A stretch of DNA of 64,000 nucleotides from Rhizophlyctis rosea (lineage: Eukaryota > Chytridiomycota > Chytridiomycetes > Rhizophlyctidales > Rhizophlyctidaceae). Made by a program: the position numbers and the translations under genes. Where the stretch lies: the NCBI GenBank assembly GCA_027596075.1, contig JADGJC010000049.1, forward strand, positions 124,001 to 188,000, given 5' to 3'. Below the pieces are notes generated by a model. That model worked only from the letters and a program-made list of their open reading frames with translations. It did no database searches and was not told where the DNA came from. Shown here piece by piece: positions 1 to 11,959 of this stretch (the first letter of the stretch is position 1; every line of letters starts with the position of its first letter).

Positions 1-39
1 GAGGTCAACTCTGGTGCATATGCTCATAACTCACGTTAG

Positions 40-3000
40 GCAACTTAACCAACTACATGGAGCTGGAAATAGTCCCAACGGACGGCGGGCAATCTCCAGA
101 TCGCTATCTGCTATCCACACAAACTCAGCAAGCAAAACAGTCATGGCTGGACACATACCGCAACCTAACCCAACTCGCCGTTCGTACAAAACTTCTATCC
201 GAGACCAATTCATCCAGCTCCGCACAAATGCATAGCGACAATGAAGATGATTCTGGCGGCCGTCGACGACGAAGACAGTCCACCACTGAGGCTGCTGCAT
301 CAGCAAAGGAGTTAGAACAAGTCCGGGCAGAACTAGTGGCGGCGGAGAAGCGTTCGGTAGTTTTGGAAGAAAAATGGAAAGCTGAGAAGGACGAGCTAGA
401 AGCCAAAATGAACGAGCTCCGCAATAGTTTGCAGTCAACCGAGAGTCGGGAGGCGGCACTGGTGGGGAAGCTCCGGAGTCGGGAAATCGAGATGGAACTC
501 AAAGTTAGCGAGTTGGAGATGGAAGGGAAGAATATGCTGAACCGTAAGCAAGAGGATATGGATGCAAAAGTCATTGAGTTGGAACTGAAAATGGCGAACA
601 AGCTTAGGGAGAGTGATGAAAGCAAAGCAGAGGTGCAAAAGTCATTGGAGGAGGGTCGGGATCGGATGGCGGTTGTGGAGCAAGCTCTGGCTACGGTTCG
701 AAAACAGGCGGCGGCCCTCGGCACCGAAGTCAAGGAACTTAGTGGGGCAAATGAGGCATTGAGTAAGCGGGGAGAGTCCCTGTCGGCAGAACTTGGTGCT
801 AGCAAGGCGCGAGTGGAAATTCTCCAGAAAGAATTGGTTGATCAGGAGTTGGGATGGTCGGAGCGGTACACAAGACGGGAACATGAGCTGGCGGAGGAAC
901 TGAGCGCAAAGCATGCCACAATAGTAAAGGACTTACAATCAAGTCATGCAAAGGCGGTTGGGGAGCTTGAAACAAATCATGCTGAAGAAGTGCGGAGCCT
1001 CCAGGCAGAAATCAGTAGTCTCAGACAAAAGTCCGGAGCCGAAGTAGATAGCCTACGCCAGGAAGGGGAAGAGAAGTTGAGAACCCTGCGCCAAGATGCT
1101 GATGAAAAGATCAATACCATCCGCCGAGATGCTGACGAGAAGATCAGAGCCACGCGAGAAGAGGCCGAACAGAAGCTCGGCAGGCAGCGGCAGGAAGCAG
1201 ACGCAAAACTGGCAGCTCATATAGAGGAGTTCAACCAGAGATTAGCACAGCAGAAGGAGGAAAGCCTGGAAAGAGGTCATGCCCTCCAAGCTGCTTCCGC
1301 GCGGGAGCAGGAGAAGTCAGCACAGATACAGCGTCTAACAATGGAGCTCGAATCGGTTCGGTCCAGTTCAAAGGAATCCAACGAGAACCTGAAGCAAGCG
1401 CTATCGGAAGCACAGAGTCAACTGCGGGAACGGGAGGCCGTCATGAGGGCGCGAGAGGATGCGTTGCGGGAACGGGATGTTGAGAACCGGAAATTAGAAT
1501 TAGACCGAAACCAGCATGTGAACGAAATCGCTCGGCTGCGTGCGTCTGCTGAAGCTTCCAAGACCGAATATGAAAATGTTAGGAAGAGTTTAGAGAAGGC
1601 GTTGGATGAGCGGCAACAAATGATTTCAAAGAAGGATTGGGAAATCAATGAGCTTTCTCGGAAAGTAGCTGAATCTGTTGGGCAAGTGAAGGCGTTGGAG
1701 ATGGAGATGAGCCATCTGAAGGAGGAGCTGGCGCACCGGCGGAAATCTGGGGATGAGATTAACGCTAGGCAAACGGAGGAGATCATGCATCTAAGGGGTC
1801 AGCAGGCTAAATTAGAACAAACAGCGCGGGCGCTGGAGCAGAGGAACGGAGAACTCAATCAACAACTGGAACGAGGGAAAGTGCACTTGACGCAGGTCTC
1901 GGAAGCCAACCGCCAACTAGCGACAGACCTTGCACGGGCCAAAGACACCGCTGCCAAACAAGCCACGCAGCGCGACGAACTTTCGAGAGATCATAATGAC
2001 GTAAAGCGTAGATTGGCAGAGGTGCAGGAAACGTTACAGAAACGTACTCATGAGGTGCATGAGCTGGAGACGCTGCAACGGTCCTTGAAAGAGCAACTTT
2101 CTCAAAAGAGTGCTGAGGGTCACCAAGCAACCCTCAAAGCAGAACGTTTGGAGGGTCAAACAAATGCTTTAGAGCGTGCAAGGGCTGCGATGGAACGGGA
2201 GTTGGACGAGAGCCGGCAAAATCTGCAACGGGAAATTAGTTCTTTGAGAGCGCGGCTGGAGGAGTCAGAGGAAGAAAGTCGGATAAGATCAGAGAAGGAG
2301 CGGGAAAGCCTCCGTAGTCGTTTGTTGGAAGAAGCGCGAGAGGATCAGGCGCGTCTTGTAGCTGAGAATGAAGAGCTGCGGGAAAAGCTACAAAAGGAGT
2401 CGGCGGAGTTGCGGGAGAAGAAGGAGACGGAATCAGCTACATTCCGGAATCGAATGGAAGTTATTGAGAGGTTGGAGAAGGAGACGGCGGCTGGGAAGGA
2501 GCGGGCAGAGAAGGAGATTGAAATTTTGAAAACACAGATAGAGCGGTTGGAGGAAGAATTCCGAGAAAGATCCAAAACATCATCCCAACTCAAACGCCGA
2601 GTACGCCAACTCGAAACCGAAAACACTCAACTCACTGACCGCCTAAAAGACGTCACCTCCGCCGCCGAAACAGCCGAAGCCGAATCCAGACAACTAGAAA
2701 GCCACCTCCGTTCCGCGCAGGACGAAATCACTCAAACACGCACCCGCCTATCAGCCGCCGAAACCGAACACGGAGCGCTACAGCATCGGATCCAGCTTTA
2801 CAACGAGATGGATAGGAAGTACGTTGATTTGCGGGTGGAGTCCAGTAAGATTGCGCAAACGGCACGGGATTATGAGCAGGAGCTTCGGAGGGCGCATTTG
2901 ATGCATGCAAAGCGCGCTAGAGATCTTGCTGCGCTGCAGATGGTGTTTGCAGAAGTAGCTAAAGCTGTGGCACTTCCACTTTCCGTTGGAATAGATTACT

Positions 3001-5186
3001 CTACTATGCATAATGGTCCCATGGCATTACAACGGAGCAGTAGTAACCTTCTCGACGCCGCCGCTGCTGCGGCCTCATCATCGCCGCTGGAAGACGGTAG
3101 ATTAGTAGCTGTGCTGACCAAAATCAATGATCTGATTTCCGAGAACGACCACTTGCGGGGTGAACTAGGGTTAGAGCGGGCTAAAATGGAAGAGCTTGTC
3201 GAAGCCGAGCGATTGGCAAAAGGGGAGTCCATGACCATTGCTGAAGCAATGAAGAAATTGGAAAATCGTCTCAAACATGCCGCCAAAAAGCACAAGCTCG
3301 AGACGGAACGGAACTACAGCGAGTCGACGGATCTGAAAGTAGAGCTAGACAACATGCAAAAGAGGCTGGCCATGGCGGAGCGGATGACGAAGGAGGCCGA
3401 AGAACGGACCACAACCGCATTGACAGAGAAACGGCAAATGGAAAGGCAGTTCATGGAGTTGTATGAGCGGCTACAGAAAGTCCAGTGTCATCATTTGGTA
3501 GAATCCAATCGGCTCAATGGGCAAGTTGCGTCGCTCTCAAAAGAGACGCAGATGCTTGCTGCTGGGAAGGCGGACGCGATGCAAAGAATGGAGCAGCTTT
3601 CCGCATCACTTCGTAGTGCGCAGCATGAGATTAGTCGGTTGCAGCAGCTCAATGATGCGTTGAATGCAGGGAAAGAAGAGATGCAGGGTGTAGTTGACAG
3701 TACGGATGGGACGGTTCGGGCATTAAATGTTCGGTTGAAACAAAGCCATGACGAAATGACGGGGTTGCGGGACGAACTTACGGAACTACGTAATTGGCAG
3801 GAGGAGGCAAATAAGAAGTTAAACTCCCAGAAGAAGGCGCTGGAACGAAACGTCATTGAGATGGCAACGGCGGGGGAGGAACTTCAACGACGGACGGCTG
3901 AAGTCCAGACGTTACGGCAGCATGCGAAGGAACGAGAGTCGCTTCTATCTCAGGCTTTGAATGATAGTCATGAGCACACAGCGTCGCTGCAGGTGGAGTT
4001 GGTGCAGGCTCGTGGGAGGGAGACGGGTTTGCGGAGGCAGGTAGAGCAGATTGCTGGGGATTTGCAGTGGGAGCAAATTCAGCGGGAGCGGTTGGAGAAG
4101 GAGCGTAGTGTTTTGGAGGGAGAGAGGGATAAATTGCAGAAGGAGGCGGATAGGCTCGAGAAAGGTGGAATGCAGTTACGGTCGCAGATCATGGCGCTTC
4201 ATGCGAAGTTGCAAACACTTCAATCACATATTGTCAATTCCGCGAAACAAGTGCATCTCAGCAAAAGCGCTCTTCTTCCCAGTGCCCAAAGCCTAATATC
4301 CACCTCTGTTGACAACGTCCAGAACATTATCTCTGGTTCTTCACATAACAGCCTGTCCGACGACCGCCCTATCGTACCTCGCACAACCTCCATCCAGCTT
4401 CAAAAATCCATGGCCACAGTCCCCGAAATCGACATCCTAAATCCGGATAACCTTGACGCTCAACTCTCCCATCTAACGATCCTAATACGGTCAACCGAAA
4501 CCCTCCTTACCTCGGCCCTCCAAACTCTCCAAAAACCTCCCCCACGTACCTCACCACCATCATCCCGATCAATTCCCAAACCATCCATAGCACCCAGTAC
4601 CTCCGCCGAAATCCCATTACCTCCTACCACCACAAAATCAACACCCACCACATCCGACCCAAAGATGAAACACACCGCAAGCTCTGACGCCCTCCGCTAC
4701 ATGGTTGCCAACGCCCGTGAAGAATCCGCCTGGATGCACAACCAGGAATCCATTGGCGAGTTCTTAAGACAGGCATTGGAAAATCTCAGTACGGCGAGGG
4801 ATTTGCTGCAGCATCTTGAGGATTCACCGCCAGTTGAGGCGGTGCGGAGGCGGAGTGGGATAGGTGGGGAGGTGGGGTCCGCGGAGTTCAGGAGAGTTGA
4901 ATCGGATGTAGGGGAAACTCTTGATGGGGAAGGGAGTCAGGGAATTGGTATTAATGTTGGTGGGCGGTTAGGCGGTGGTTGGGTGCGGACGGAAGATAAT
5001 GGGCTTATGCGAAGCGGAGAAGGTGCAGAGAGTGGGAACAGCAGCTATAGTCATAGTAAGCAGTTTCGGTTGGCGAGCGTGAAACTTGGCGAAATGGTTG
5101 GGCAGGGGTTGGGCAAGAGTATTGAAAGTGAGTTGAATCGGAGGAGTTTAGTTGCCAATAGTGACGAGGAAGGGAGGGTGTTGTGA
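40..5186 (+). CDS. Giant coiled-coil protein, 5' end outside window (PH-domain remnant at N end)
   Basis: One open exon of about 1,709 codons from the first in-frame ATG at 57. The frame stays open back to a likely splice acceptor (gttag, 35-39), and an in-frame TAA lies just upstream at 27-29, so earlier exons are probably outside the window. The first 40 residues (DRYLLSTQTQQAKQSWLDTY and following) have the strand-helix pattern and invariant-type Trp that close a PH domain. From about residue 70 to 1450 the protein is almost continuous heptad coiled coil rich in E, K, Q, R and L, with a short Ser/Ala break near residue 1000. The last 250 residues are Ser/Pro/Thr-rich and then Gly-rich. Such proteins are usually cytoskeletal or organelle tethers or scaffolds. 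The family is not recognised, and any upstream GEF or kinase domain is unseen. Confidence 0.8.
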
Positions 5187-6213
5187 GGTGAAGCGGTTGA
5201 AGTTAGCATATTTGAGAGTGATGTTGGGTGGTTTGCGGTAATGTAGGAAAAGGCAGAGTAATTTTGTAGCATGCAAAGCAAGTAATAGGGTAATTAGCTG
5301 TAGATTGTTAGAGTTCGTTTCACAACTGTTGAATATAGTAATGGGTTCCTTGTATTTGAAATACGTTTCGCGTGGTTCTTTGCATGAAATTAGATTATTG
5401 CTGTGTCCATATTACAATTTGTCAGTTGCCGCACCTAAAATCAGATGATAGATTAACACGCTTGACAATCTTTGGACGTACAATTCACGCAAGGGACACG
5501 GAGTAAACAAGGAAGTGGAGACACGATGCCTAAAGCCATCATATGATCTGTTTGCACAACTACCCACGCTTCGCACCCTGAAGAAAGACTCTCCAGTTTT
5601 GCTGCGGACATTCTCAGGGGCATGCAGAGATTCTGGATGCAGCGGTGGGTCCCGAGGGGCAGCTTGAAGGCTGATGGGGTCGTCCGAGTGAGAAAAAGGA
5701 CTTGCGCAGTTTTCGCATTGTTTTTCGGAATCCAAAACCCATTCCACGGAAAAAACAAAAAAATTTCGCCTCGGCGGAGTGTCGAACCAGAGGCCCCAAG
5801 GGGCTGTAACTGAGATCGTCGGCAGCATACCGTTTCTATTTCTCACTCTGCCAAGGTTACTCTGAAGGTATGGTGAGCGGCGTCCGATTCTTGCTCCACA
5901 GAGCAGATTCACAAAGACCCTGAAGCGCGTTTCGGCTGCCTGGCCTGGAATCCAAGGTACCGGTAGATGTTACTGTGCCACACCCTGTCGCTACCGTGCT
6001 GGTGCTTCGGGGTTGGTTTTGGGTTGGTTTGCCCATTGAGCTCAACAGAATTCCAGATCACGCTGTTAAAGTCTCTTAGTTGCTGTAGGCTAGGGATATC
6101 ATCTGTTGTCACCGTCTGGTACTGATACGTAACGACACTCAAAACCCAACACTAGTTTCATTCGACACTTTCACCTTCCCAACCTATCAACTTCACACGC
6201 GCACCAACCAACC
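5187..6213. other. Intergenic, no gene seen
   Basis: Open frames on both strands are short, mutually overlapping and lack recognisable motifs. The stretch holds the 3' flank of the coiled-coil gene and, from about 6140, the pyrimidine-rich leader of the next gene. Confidence 0.5.
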
Positions 6214-7942
6214 ATGCTCTCCACTCAACCAGATGCCATAAAGCCCACGATCGAGGAACAACCCCAATCTGAACAGCACACTGAGCAGCAAACACAAGCG
6301 GACGGACAGCAACAAGAGCTCACGCAGCAGTCTCGGCCCCTTACACAGGTATTGTGCAGTACGTTATAACTCATATGAAGTCAAATGCTGATATATTGTC
6401 CGCCAGGTCGAACAAAGCCTGCTCAAAATGGAAAGGGCACTAGCGCACCCGACCCCTCTCACCTCAACCGGATCAACCGAATTTGGTGCCTCAAGCACCG
6501 CCTCGGATATCATTGGAAGCGAACCAGACGGTGGCACGCTTGTTCCAGGACCGCCAGGAGGAGACCTGCAACAGCAGCATATTCTCATAGACGGTAAGGA
6601 TGACCCACACAGAACAGCTTGGCAGCTTGTCCGCCGTGTTGGACGCCTCTGACTAGCGAATTTCAGGCCCGCGACACAACCAACAACCTCCACCTCAAAG
6701 GCAACCCACTTCCTCTCCGTTGAATCCTCCCCGGCTTACCTTTTCTATCGAATACGAGAATATCGCGCCTGACCGCTCCACGACAGTTGCCTCAAAGCCA
6801 GAGCTATCCCTCTCCAACTACTTCACCCTTCACCTCTCCACATTCCCACGGCCGCAACAGGCGTGGACGTGTGATTCGTGTCTGGTCGTCAACCCGGGAC
6901 GAGCAATCACCTGTGTCGCCTGCTCTGATCCTCTCTCGTCATACCAGCCTCCGAGAGCCATTTTCGCACCACCATGCACACCAATATCACCGTTCCTGTT
7001 CCCTGCGGAAGTTTTGGAGAACCTGGTCAGATGGTCTCACCCGGACGATGCGGACAACATCAATGCAGCGTTCAAAGGGTCGCCATTACAAGCTGAGGAC
7101 ATCGCATGGTGTCATGGCAGGGTGATGTGTGAGACGATAGGCGTTGGGCAGGTGAAGAAGGGCACGTTGACGTAATGAAAGCGCTTCTGCCCGCACTGAT
7201 GTCCGGCAACTACGAACCCATGGCCGACGCCGAAATCATGCGAATATTCGGTATGATCGATAATCCGAATTTGAAGACTCGCGCAGCGGTTCATGCTCTG
7301 TATGTCGCGGCAATCGTCGGTTATCATCAGTATATCTCCCAAATTGTCGGATGGATCCCCAGCAATGCGAATAGGGCCACTCAGCTGCGAAGAGCTCTGT
7401 TGTACGCCTCCATCAATGGTCATCCCGATTGCGTTCAACAAATCTTCCATGCAGGGGGTCGAGATAATCTTGTCATGCCGCCCGCCATCCATGTCCCTCG
7501 TGAGCGAGCGTGGAGTCTCGACACCGTAGAATTGGCAACCCCTGCGCTAATCATGGCAACGTACCATAACCATGTGAACGTCTTCCGCACACTTCTCATC
7601 CTTCACAACCACAACCAAACCTCCCGCTATACCAAGCGCGTTACCCTCGTCGCGATAGATTACGCTATACGATACCGGCGACTTGACATCTTGCGTGCCG
7701 GTATCGAGAGGAGAGTCCTTTTCGATAAGTCTCATTTGCGCCGTGCGGCGGAAAATGGTGATGCGGAGATTGTGACGTTGATCTTGTCGGGCGGGTTGAA
7801 GGCTGATGTGGGGAAGTGTAGTGCATGGTATGGTTGTCAGTTTGCGATGGGGGTGGCGAAGAGTGGGGGAGAGGTAACAGCGAGGTGGGAGGAGGTGTTA
7901 CGGGTCTTGGAGGAGAACGGAGGGAGGCCCGTAAAAGTGTAA
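6214..7942 (+). pseudogene. Ankyrin-like family protein with RanBP2-type zinc finger, one frameshift
   Basis: Exons 6214-6348, 6407-6593 and from 6667 join in frame through GT-AG introns of 58 and 73 bp. The N-terminus is Gln/Pro-rich and disordered. It is followed by a RanBP2-type zinc finger (W-x-C-x2-C-x10-C-x2-C with the usual Asn, WTCDSC...CVAC, near 6865-6930), a fold that typically binds ubiquitin or single-stranded RNA. Then comes the family signature FPAEVLENLVRWSHPDDAD. That frame stops at 7173-7175, but the homologous C-terminal part (KALLPALMSG onward) continues in the next frame to 7942. Comparison with the paralog at 9515 shows one protein, so a single indel lies near 7130-7170. 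The C-terminal 250 residues form degenerate ankyrin-like helical pairs (AAENGDAEIVTLIL). It is either a recent pseudogene or a draft sequence error. Confidence 0.7.
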
Positions 7943-8377
7943 GGGATTTGGTTGGGCTTACAAGTATATGTTGGTATGGTGAGCTGTATAGTAGGGTTTG
8001 CTTGGGCCGTTGTAGGGAAACGTTCTTGTCGAAAGTAGCTAAATTAACTGGTATTACGGAGAACGTTGGTTGTTCTTCAACCTTGATGCATCACTCTTGT
8101 TTTTCTATCATTGTCCGACATAATAAAATGTGCACAAAGGTAAACGGACATGGTAATGCGAAACAGCTGAAACGCGCAATGATAACCATTTACATAGCTC
8201 ATTATAAGCTGAAGTATGAGCGCAGTGAGCACTTTTTGTGTTGAATATATTGGATGCGAAAGGAACACAAATATGATGCAAAAGGGTAGACGTAACGCAC
8301 ACCAAACGAGTGTATTGCAGACTGTTGACAACCGGAGCATGTAGCACTTCACAAACACCTCAGCCATAACAAGCAAC

Positions 8378-8413
8378 AAGTTTTAAGGTCCATGGTGGGA
8401 GTCGAACCCACTC
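8378..8413 (-). repeat. tRNA-like repeat terminus, copy C
   Basis: On the minus strand this reads GTGGGTTCGACTCCCACC followed by ATGGACC and TTAAAACTT. That is a perfect T-arm with a pol III B-box (GGTTCGACTCC). The same terminus occurs at 14050-14090 (minus) and 17990-18030 (plus), each ending in TAA(A/G). The rest of a tRNA cannot be folded from the neighbouring sequence, so this is a repeat end and not a tRNA gene. Confidence 0.6.
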
Positions 8414-8428
8414 GTACAGAGTCTGGTT

Positions 8429-8900
8429 TTAGCATCCCTGCCCCGCCGAAGCCCGCAACATGCGGTTCTTTCGTCCAGATACCACACGAGCAGATGGCTC
8501 ATAGTGTGGTATCCAACAAGGGGCAAGTTGGGTCAAACTATCAGCAGTTGTTCTTAGCATCCCTNNNNNNNNNNNNNNNNNNNNNNNNNNNNNNNNNNNN
8601 NNNNNNNNNNNNNNNNNNNNNNNNNNNNNNNNNNNNNNNNNNNNNNNNNNNNNTTAGCATCCCTGCCCCGCCGAAGCCCGCAACATGCGGTTCTTTCGTC
8701 CAGATACCACACGAGCAGATGGCTCATAGTGTGGTATCCAACAAGGGGCAAGTTGGGTCAAACTATCAGCAGTTGTTCTTAGCATCCCTACCCGCCGAAG
8801 CCCGCAACATGCGGTTCATTCGTCCAGATACCTTGCGAGCAGATGGCTCATTGCGCGGTGTCCAGCAAGGGCAGTTTGGGTCGAACACCAATTGTACGAA
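8429..8900. repeat. 125-bp tandem repeat, about four copies, interrupted by gap
   Basis: Units begin with ttagcatccct at 8429, 8554, 8654 and 8779. Spacing is exactly 125 bp between the first and second and between the third and fourth starts. The first three visible units are almost identical, and the fourth has diverged. Ns occupy 8565-8653, so the true copy number is unknown. The unit has an internal inverted repeat (ataccacac/gtgtggtat). It adjoins the tRNA-like terminus at 8378-8413. Confidence 0.85.
8565..8653. other. Assembly gap (89 Ns)
   Basis: A run of N inside the 125-bp tandem array. Its length need not be real. Confidence 0.99.
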
Positions 8901-9514
8901 GGCCAATGACATGGACTTGTTTTTGTTGCGTGGTGGTTGATGATGGATGGAGTGGTGGAGAATGGAGAGGGGATGAAATGTTGAGCATGTGGATCATGGG
9001 AATGTAAGCGAGAAAATGGGAGATGAGAAAATGGGAAGTGAAAGAAGACAGTGAAAGAGTGAGAGACGCGCCAGGGCCCAGCATTGATCTTGTGTTCCTG
9101 GCCTGGGTCTGCCAGCTAAATTTTGCTAGCTGGGTGCGACGCCACGCGCCACGCGCCATATTGCCACATTTCAGTTCCGGACTCTTTTGTCCGAAAGTGC
9201 TGCGGGCAATTGTTTTCTCCGCCTGTTCCCAAGCACTTTCTCAGAAAAAACCTCGTGCTCCATCAACTCCTCAAATTTAATCAACAAGAAGCGATTCGCA
9301 CCGCAACTTCAATCTTTGTTGGGCATCGAGATACTCCATCGCCTGGGGTTCGCTAAGTACGTTGGTGAACGCCTGCTTATGGTCGTCTCCTACACGACAC
9401 TAACCTCTTGCCGCAACAGATCAAACTTATCAATAACCAACAGTCCGCCAGCCATTGCATTCTCCACGCCCAATCGACTCCTCCGTCCAAACTCCTAGCG
9501 AACAGCCTATCACC

Positions 9515-10578
9515 ATGAGTAACTCTACCTCTGGATTCCCTTTCAACGCACACGATGGCAACGAAAGCACAACCAGTCCTCCATCCCCATCGACACCAAC
9601 GCCGACTCCCCGCTGGTCAGAGTCGACTATCGGACCAAAAATTACCATCCCGCCCGGCGTGATCCACCGCATAGCAAGATGGTCGCATCCCGACGATGCA
9701 GGGATCCTCCGTGAGGCCTCACCGTCTTCCAAAATCACGGATGACGATATCATCTGGTGCAGAGGTCGGGTACTGTGTGAAACTGAGGGCGTTGTTCCGC
9801 CCTTCGTGTGGGCCACCAACAAACCGCATACGACGGTAGTGAAAGCGTTGCTCCCTGCTTTCATGTCAGGACGTTATCATCCAGTGAACGACCCGGACTC
9901 GAAGGCCAAAACAGCCTTTCGTGCTTTGCGCGCCGCCGCCTACTTCGGCAAACCTGAATACATCCGGCAAATCTGCACCTGGCTGCCCAATGACGAGAAG
10001 AAAGTCACTCACTTACAGAGCGCGTTGCTTATTGCGGCAAGGGAAGGACACACCAACTTCGTACGCGACATCTTCTGTGCGGGAGCCAGAGACAACCGCG
10101 AGCTTCCCGCCGCCGGCGTACAAGTTTCCAAACGTTCAACATGGTTCCTAAACCCCCATCAAAGCGCCACACCTGCCCTCTACTTCTGCGCATACTACAA
10201 CGACGTACCGACTTTCAACGTCCTCCTCGACTACACCATGGTCCCAATAAATACACGCGCCCAGTGATCGAGTCCGCACTCTATCGCGCAATCGGGTCGA
10301 AAAGTGTTGACATCGTCAGGGCCTGTATCACACGCAGGATGCGGTTCGATTCTATGCAATTGTACTCTGCGATTGATCGGGGGTGTGCGGCGATTGTTGA
10401 CCTTTTTCTGGGGATCCCGGAATGGATAGATCCTACCTGGAAGGAACATATGCCGTGGAAACTTGCTTTGTCTAGGAAGAAGGAAGTGATCAACCAAGGA
10501 GGTGATCCGGAGCCTTGGACGGCGGTTTTGCGGGTGATTGAGGCAAGGGGGGGTAGGCCGCCTATTAAGTGGCGTTGA
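9515..10578 (+). pseudogene. Ankyrin-like family protein, paralog of 6214-7942, one frameshift
   Basis: The first ATG in good context is at 9515 (caccATGAG). The N-terminus is Ser/Thr/Pro-rich and is followed by the family block ARWSHPDDAG and CRGRVLCE, then KALLPAFMSG and ankyrin-like helical pairs. It has no zinc finger. The first frame ends at 10267, but homology to the upstream paralog resumes one frame over at about 10230 (NKYTRPVIESALYRAIG) and runs to the stop at 10578. The two paralogs share the same C-terminal ending (EVLRVLEENGGRP against AVLRVIEARGGRP). The frameshift lies between about 10225 and 10250. The function is unknown; ankyrin-type repeats normally bind other proteins. Confidence 0.7.
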
Positions 10579-10667
10579 AAAGTATATGTGTGGTGTGGTA
10601 TAGGGCGTGGTGTAGCGTTGTTTGAAGGTTGGTGGGGGTTGTTTGTGAGTGGGTTGGGTGGGTTGGA

Positions 10668-10779
10668 GGGGTCCCGGCTGGCGAGCCGTCCCCACATTCT
10701 TGCATATTTTTTCGCCGTTGGTGGGTGGTGTGAGGGGATGGACTGGGATGGACGGGGCTCCGGCTGGCGAGCCGTCCCC
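10668..10779. repeat. Duplicated 26-bp GC hairpin
   Basis: Two 26-bp copies at 10668-10693 and 10754-10779 differ at two adjacent bases. Each can form a hairpin with CGGCT/AGCCG and GGGG/CCCC stems around the loop GGCG. They lie just 3' of the ankyrin-like gene and may form a 3' processing or termination structure. Confidence 0.6.
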
Positions 10780-11150
10780 ATGCATTGGTGCATGTTTAGT
10801 TGCGGTATATAGTCTTTTTTACAGAAATAGTAAATGTCCATGTGTATAAAGTTTCGTGTGCTTGTAACAAGAAGTAAACATTTCACTTTGTCTTTGCCAA
10901 GTAAACGAGCTTCGTCGTGGGGGTTGAGGTTTAAGCGTTCAGCAACTTTGTGGTTATGACAAAATGTAAACTGCAATCATCCACACGCGGCAAAACACAT
11001 CTGACCCATTCGAGAAGAACACGATGTGCGCAAACACCATCCTCAACCACCAATTCGCTTCCGACAACCCAATTCTATTCTCACATCAATGACACAATGA
11101 CCACAGCCCCAAATGAAGAGCGAAGTAAACGCTACGTTTCGGACAGCTGT
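10780..11150. other. Intergenic, nothing recognised
   Basis: No homologous reading frame is seen. It is the approach to the gene-fragment mosaic. Confidence 0.4.
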
Positions 11151-11700
11151 CTGCAGGACCGTAATGCCTCAGATGGAATTTTGTGAATACACAGTCCCAT
11201 CACGACGCACCGTTTTGTCTCTCAAACGTGTTTCTGCACCTTCATTACATCCTCGCTGAAAGTATGAGCGATCTGTATGTCGATTTGTCCTATGACCTTG
11301 CAGGCGGCCACCCGGACGCGTTCATCAGGGTCCATCAACTTCTCCTTGATACCCGGTCAGTACAATGGCGTACCCATTCAATCGAGATTCAGTAAGCGTA
11401 CCAGTGATATCGGCGGCAGCATCGGGGTGTGCGCAGATCACTAGTAACCAACGGTTAAGCCAATGCTGCCGGACCAGCGGATCTTTGTCGGTGCGCCAAA
11501 TTATGTGACTTTTAATAAACACGGCCGGATTGCCCACATTACTCCTCCTTCACCATCATCCAAAGATCTGCCGCGATCAGCTCTGATTGAATTCCTTCAC
11601 GCCCGCTCTGCGACTAGTGCCAGAAATTGTTTAAATGGGAAAAAGGTCAACGGAAAGAAACTGACGATTGGATACCAGCAACAATTGCTGATTTCGTGAT
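11150..11700 (+). pseudogene. Fragment of an RRM RNA-binding protein
   Basis: Short frames with stops and shifts carry RRM features. At 11463-11690 the frame has an RNP2-like strand (RIFVGAP), an RNP1-like strand (SALIEFLHARSATSA) and the closing LNGKKVNGKKLTIGY typical of RRM strand 4. Upstream, 11175-11390 contains pieces (SNVFLHLHY, AGGHPDAFIRVH) that resemble another RRM of the same kind of multi-RRM protein. No single frame holds a complete domain and there is no credible start, so this is a decayed fragment. Family assignment beyond RRM is weak. Confidence 0.45.
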
Positions 11701-11959
11701 ATTGTTCTCAAATTTTCAGTGTCGGCTCCTTCAGCGTCGAACATGTAGAAGGACCGGGCGCACGTTTGTCCCTCGTCTTCAGCTTGACTTGTTGTCGACA
11801 AGTGCATTTATCGGGCTTTCCCACGTCCGACCCACCCCCGACTCCAAATTTCGTTCTCAGCGGACGTTGCAAATAGAGCTCTTCTCTCCTCCTGATTGTA
11901 CAGTAGCTTGGTATCTCGAATTTGTTCTTTACCACAACACACAACGCGTCCGACAATAC

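Larger units (their letters stand above)
7943..9514. other. Intergenic stretch between two paralogs, repeat-bearing
   Basis: No gene is seen. It holds a tRNA-like terminal sequence at 8378-8413, a 125-bp tandem repeat with an assembly gap (8429-8900) and a short perfect inverted repeat (CCAGCTA/TAGCTGG) near 9112-9134. Open frames through the tandem repeat are by-products of its composition. Confidence 0.5.

Noticed and set aside
125..805. 226-codon antisense ORF
   Set aside because: It is a Ser-rich shadow produced by the GAG/AAG-rich coiled-coil coding strand.
5770..5845. Possible tRNA on the minus strand (ggttcgacactcc with a following T-run)
   Set aside because: The T-stem does not pair beyond one or two bases and no acceptor or anticodon stem can be built around it.
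8378..8413. tRNA gene from the perfect T-arm and acceptor-like end
   Set aside because: No matching 5' acceptor strand, D-arm or anticodon arm lies within tRNA distance in any of the three copies, so it is treated as a repeat end.
8429..8900. CRISPR array
   Set aside because: The repeats are directly adjacent 125-bp units without spacers, in a eukaryotic genome.
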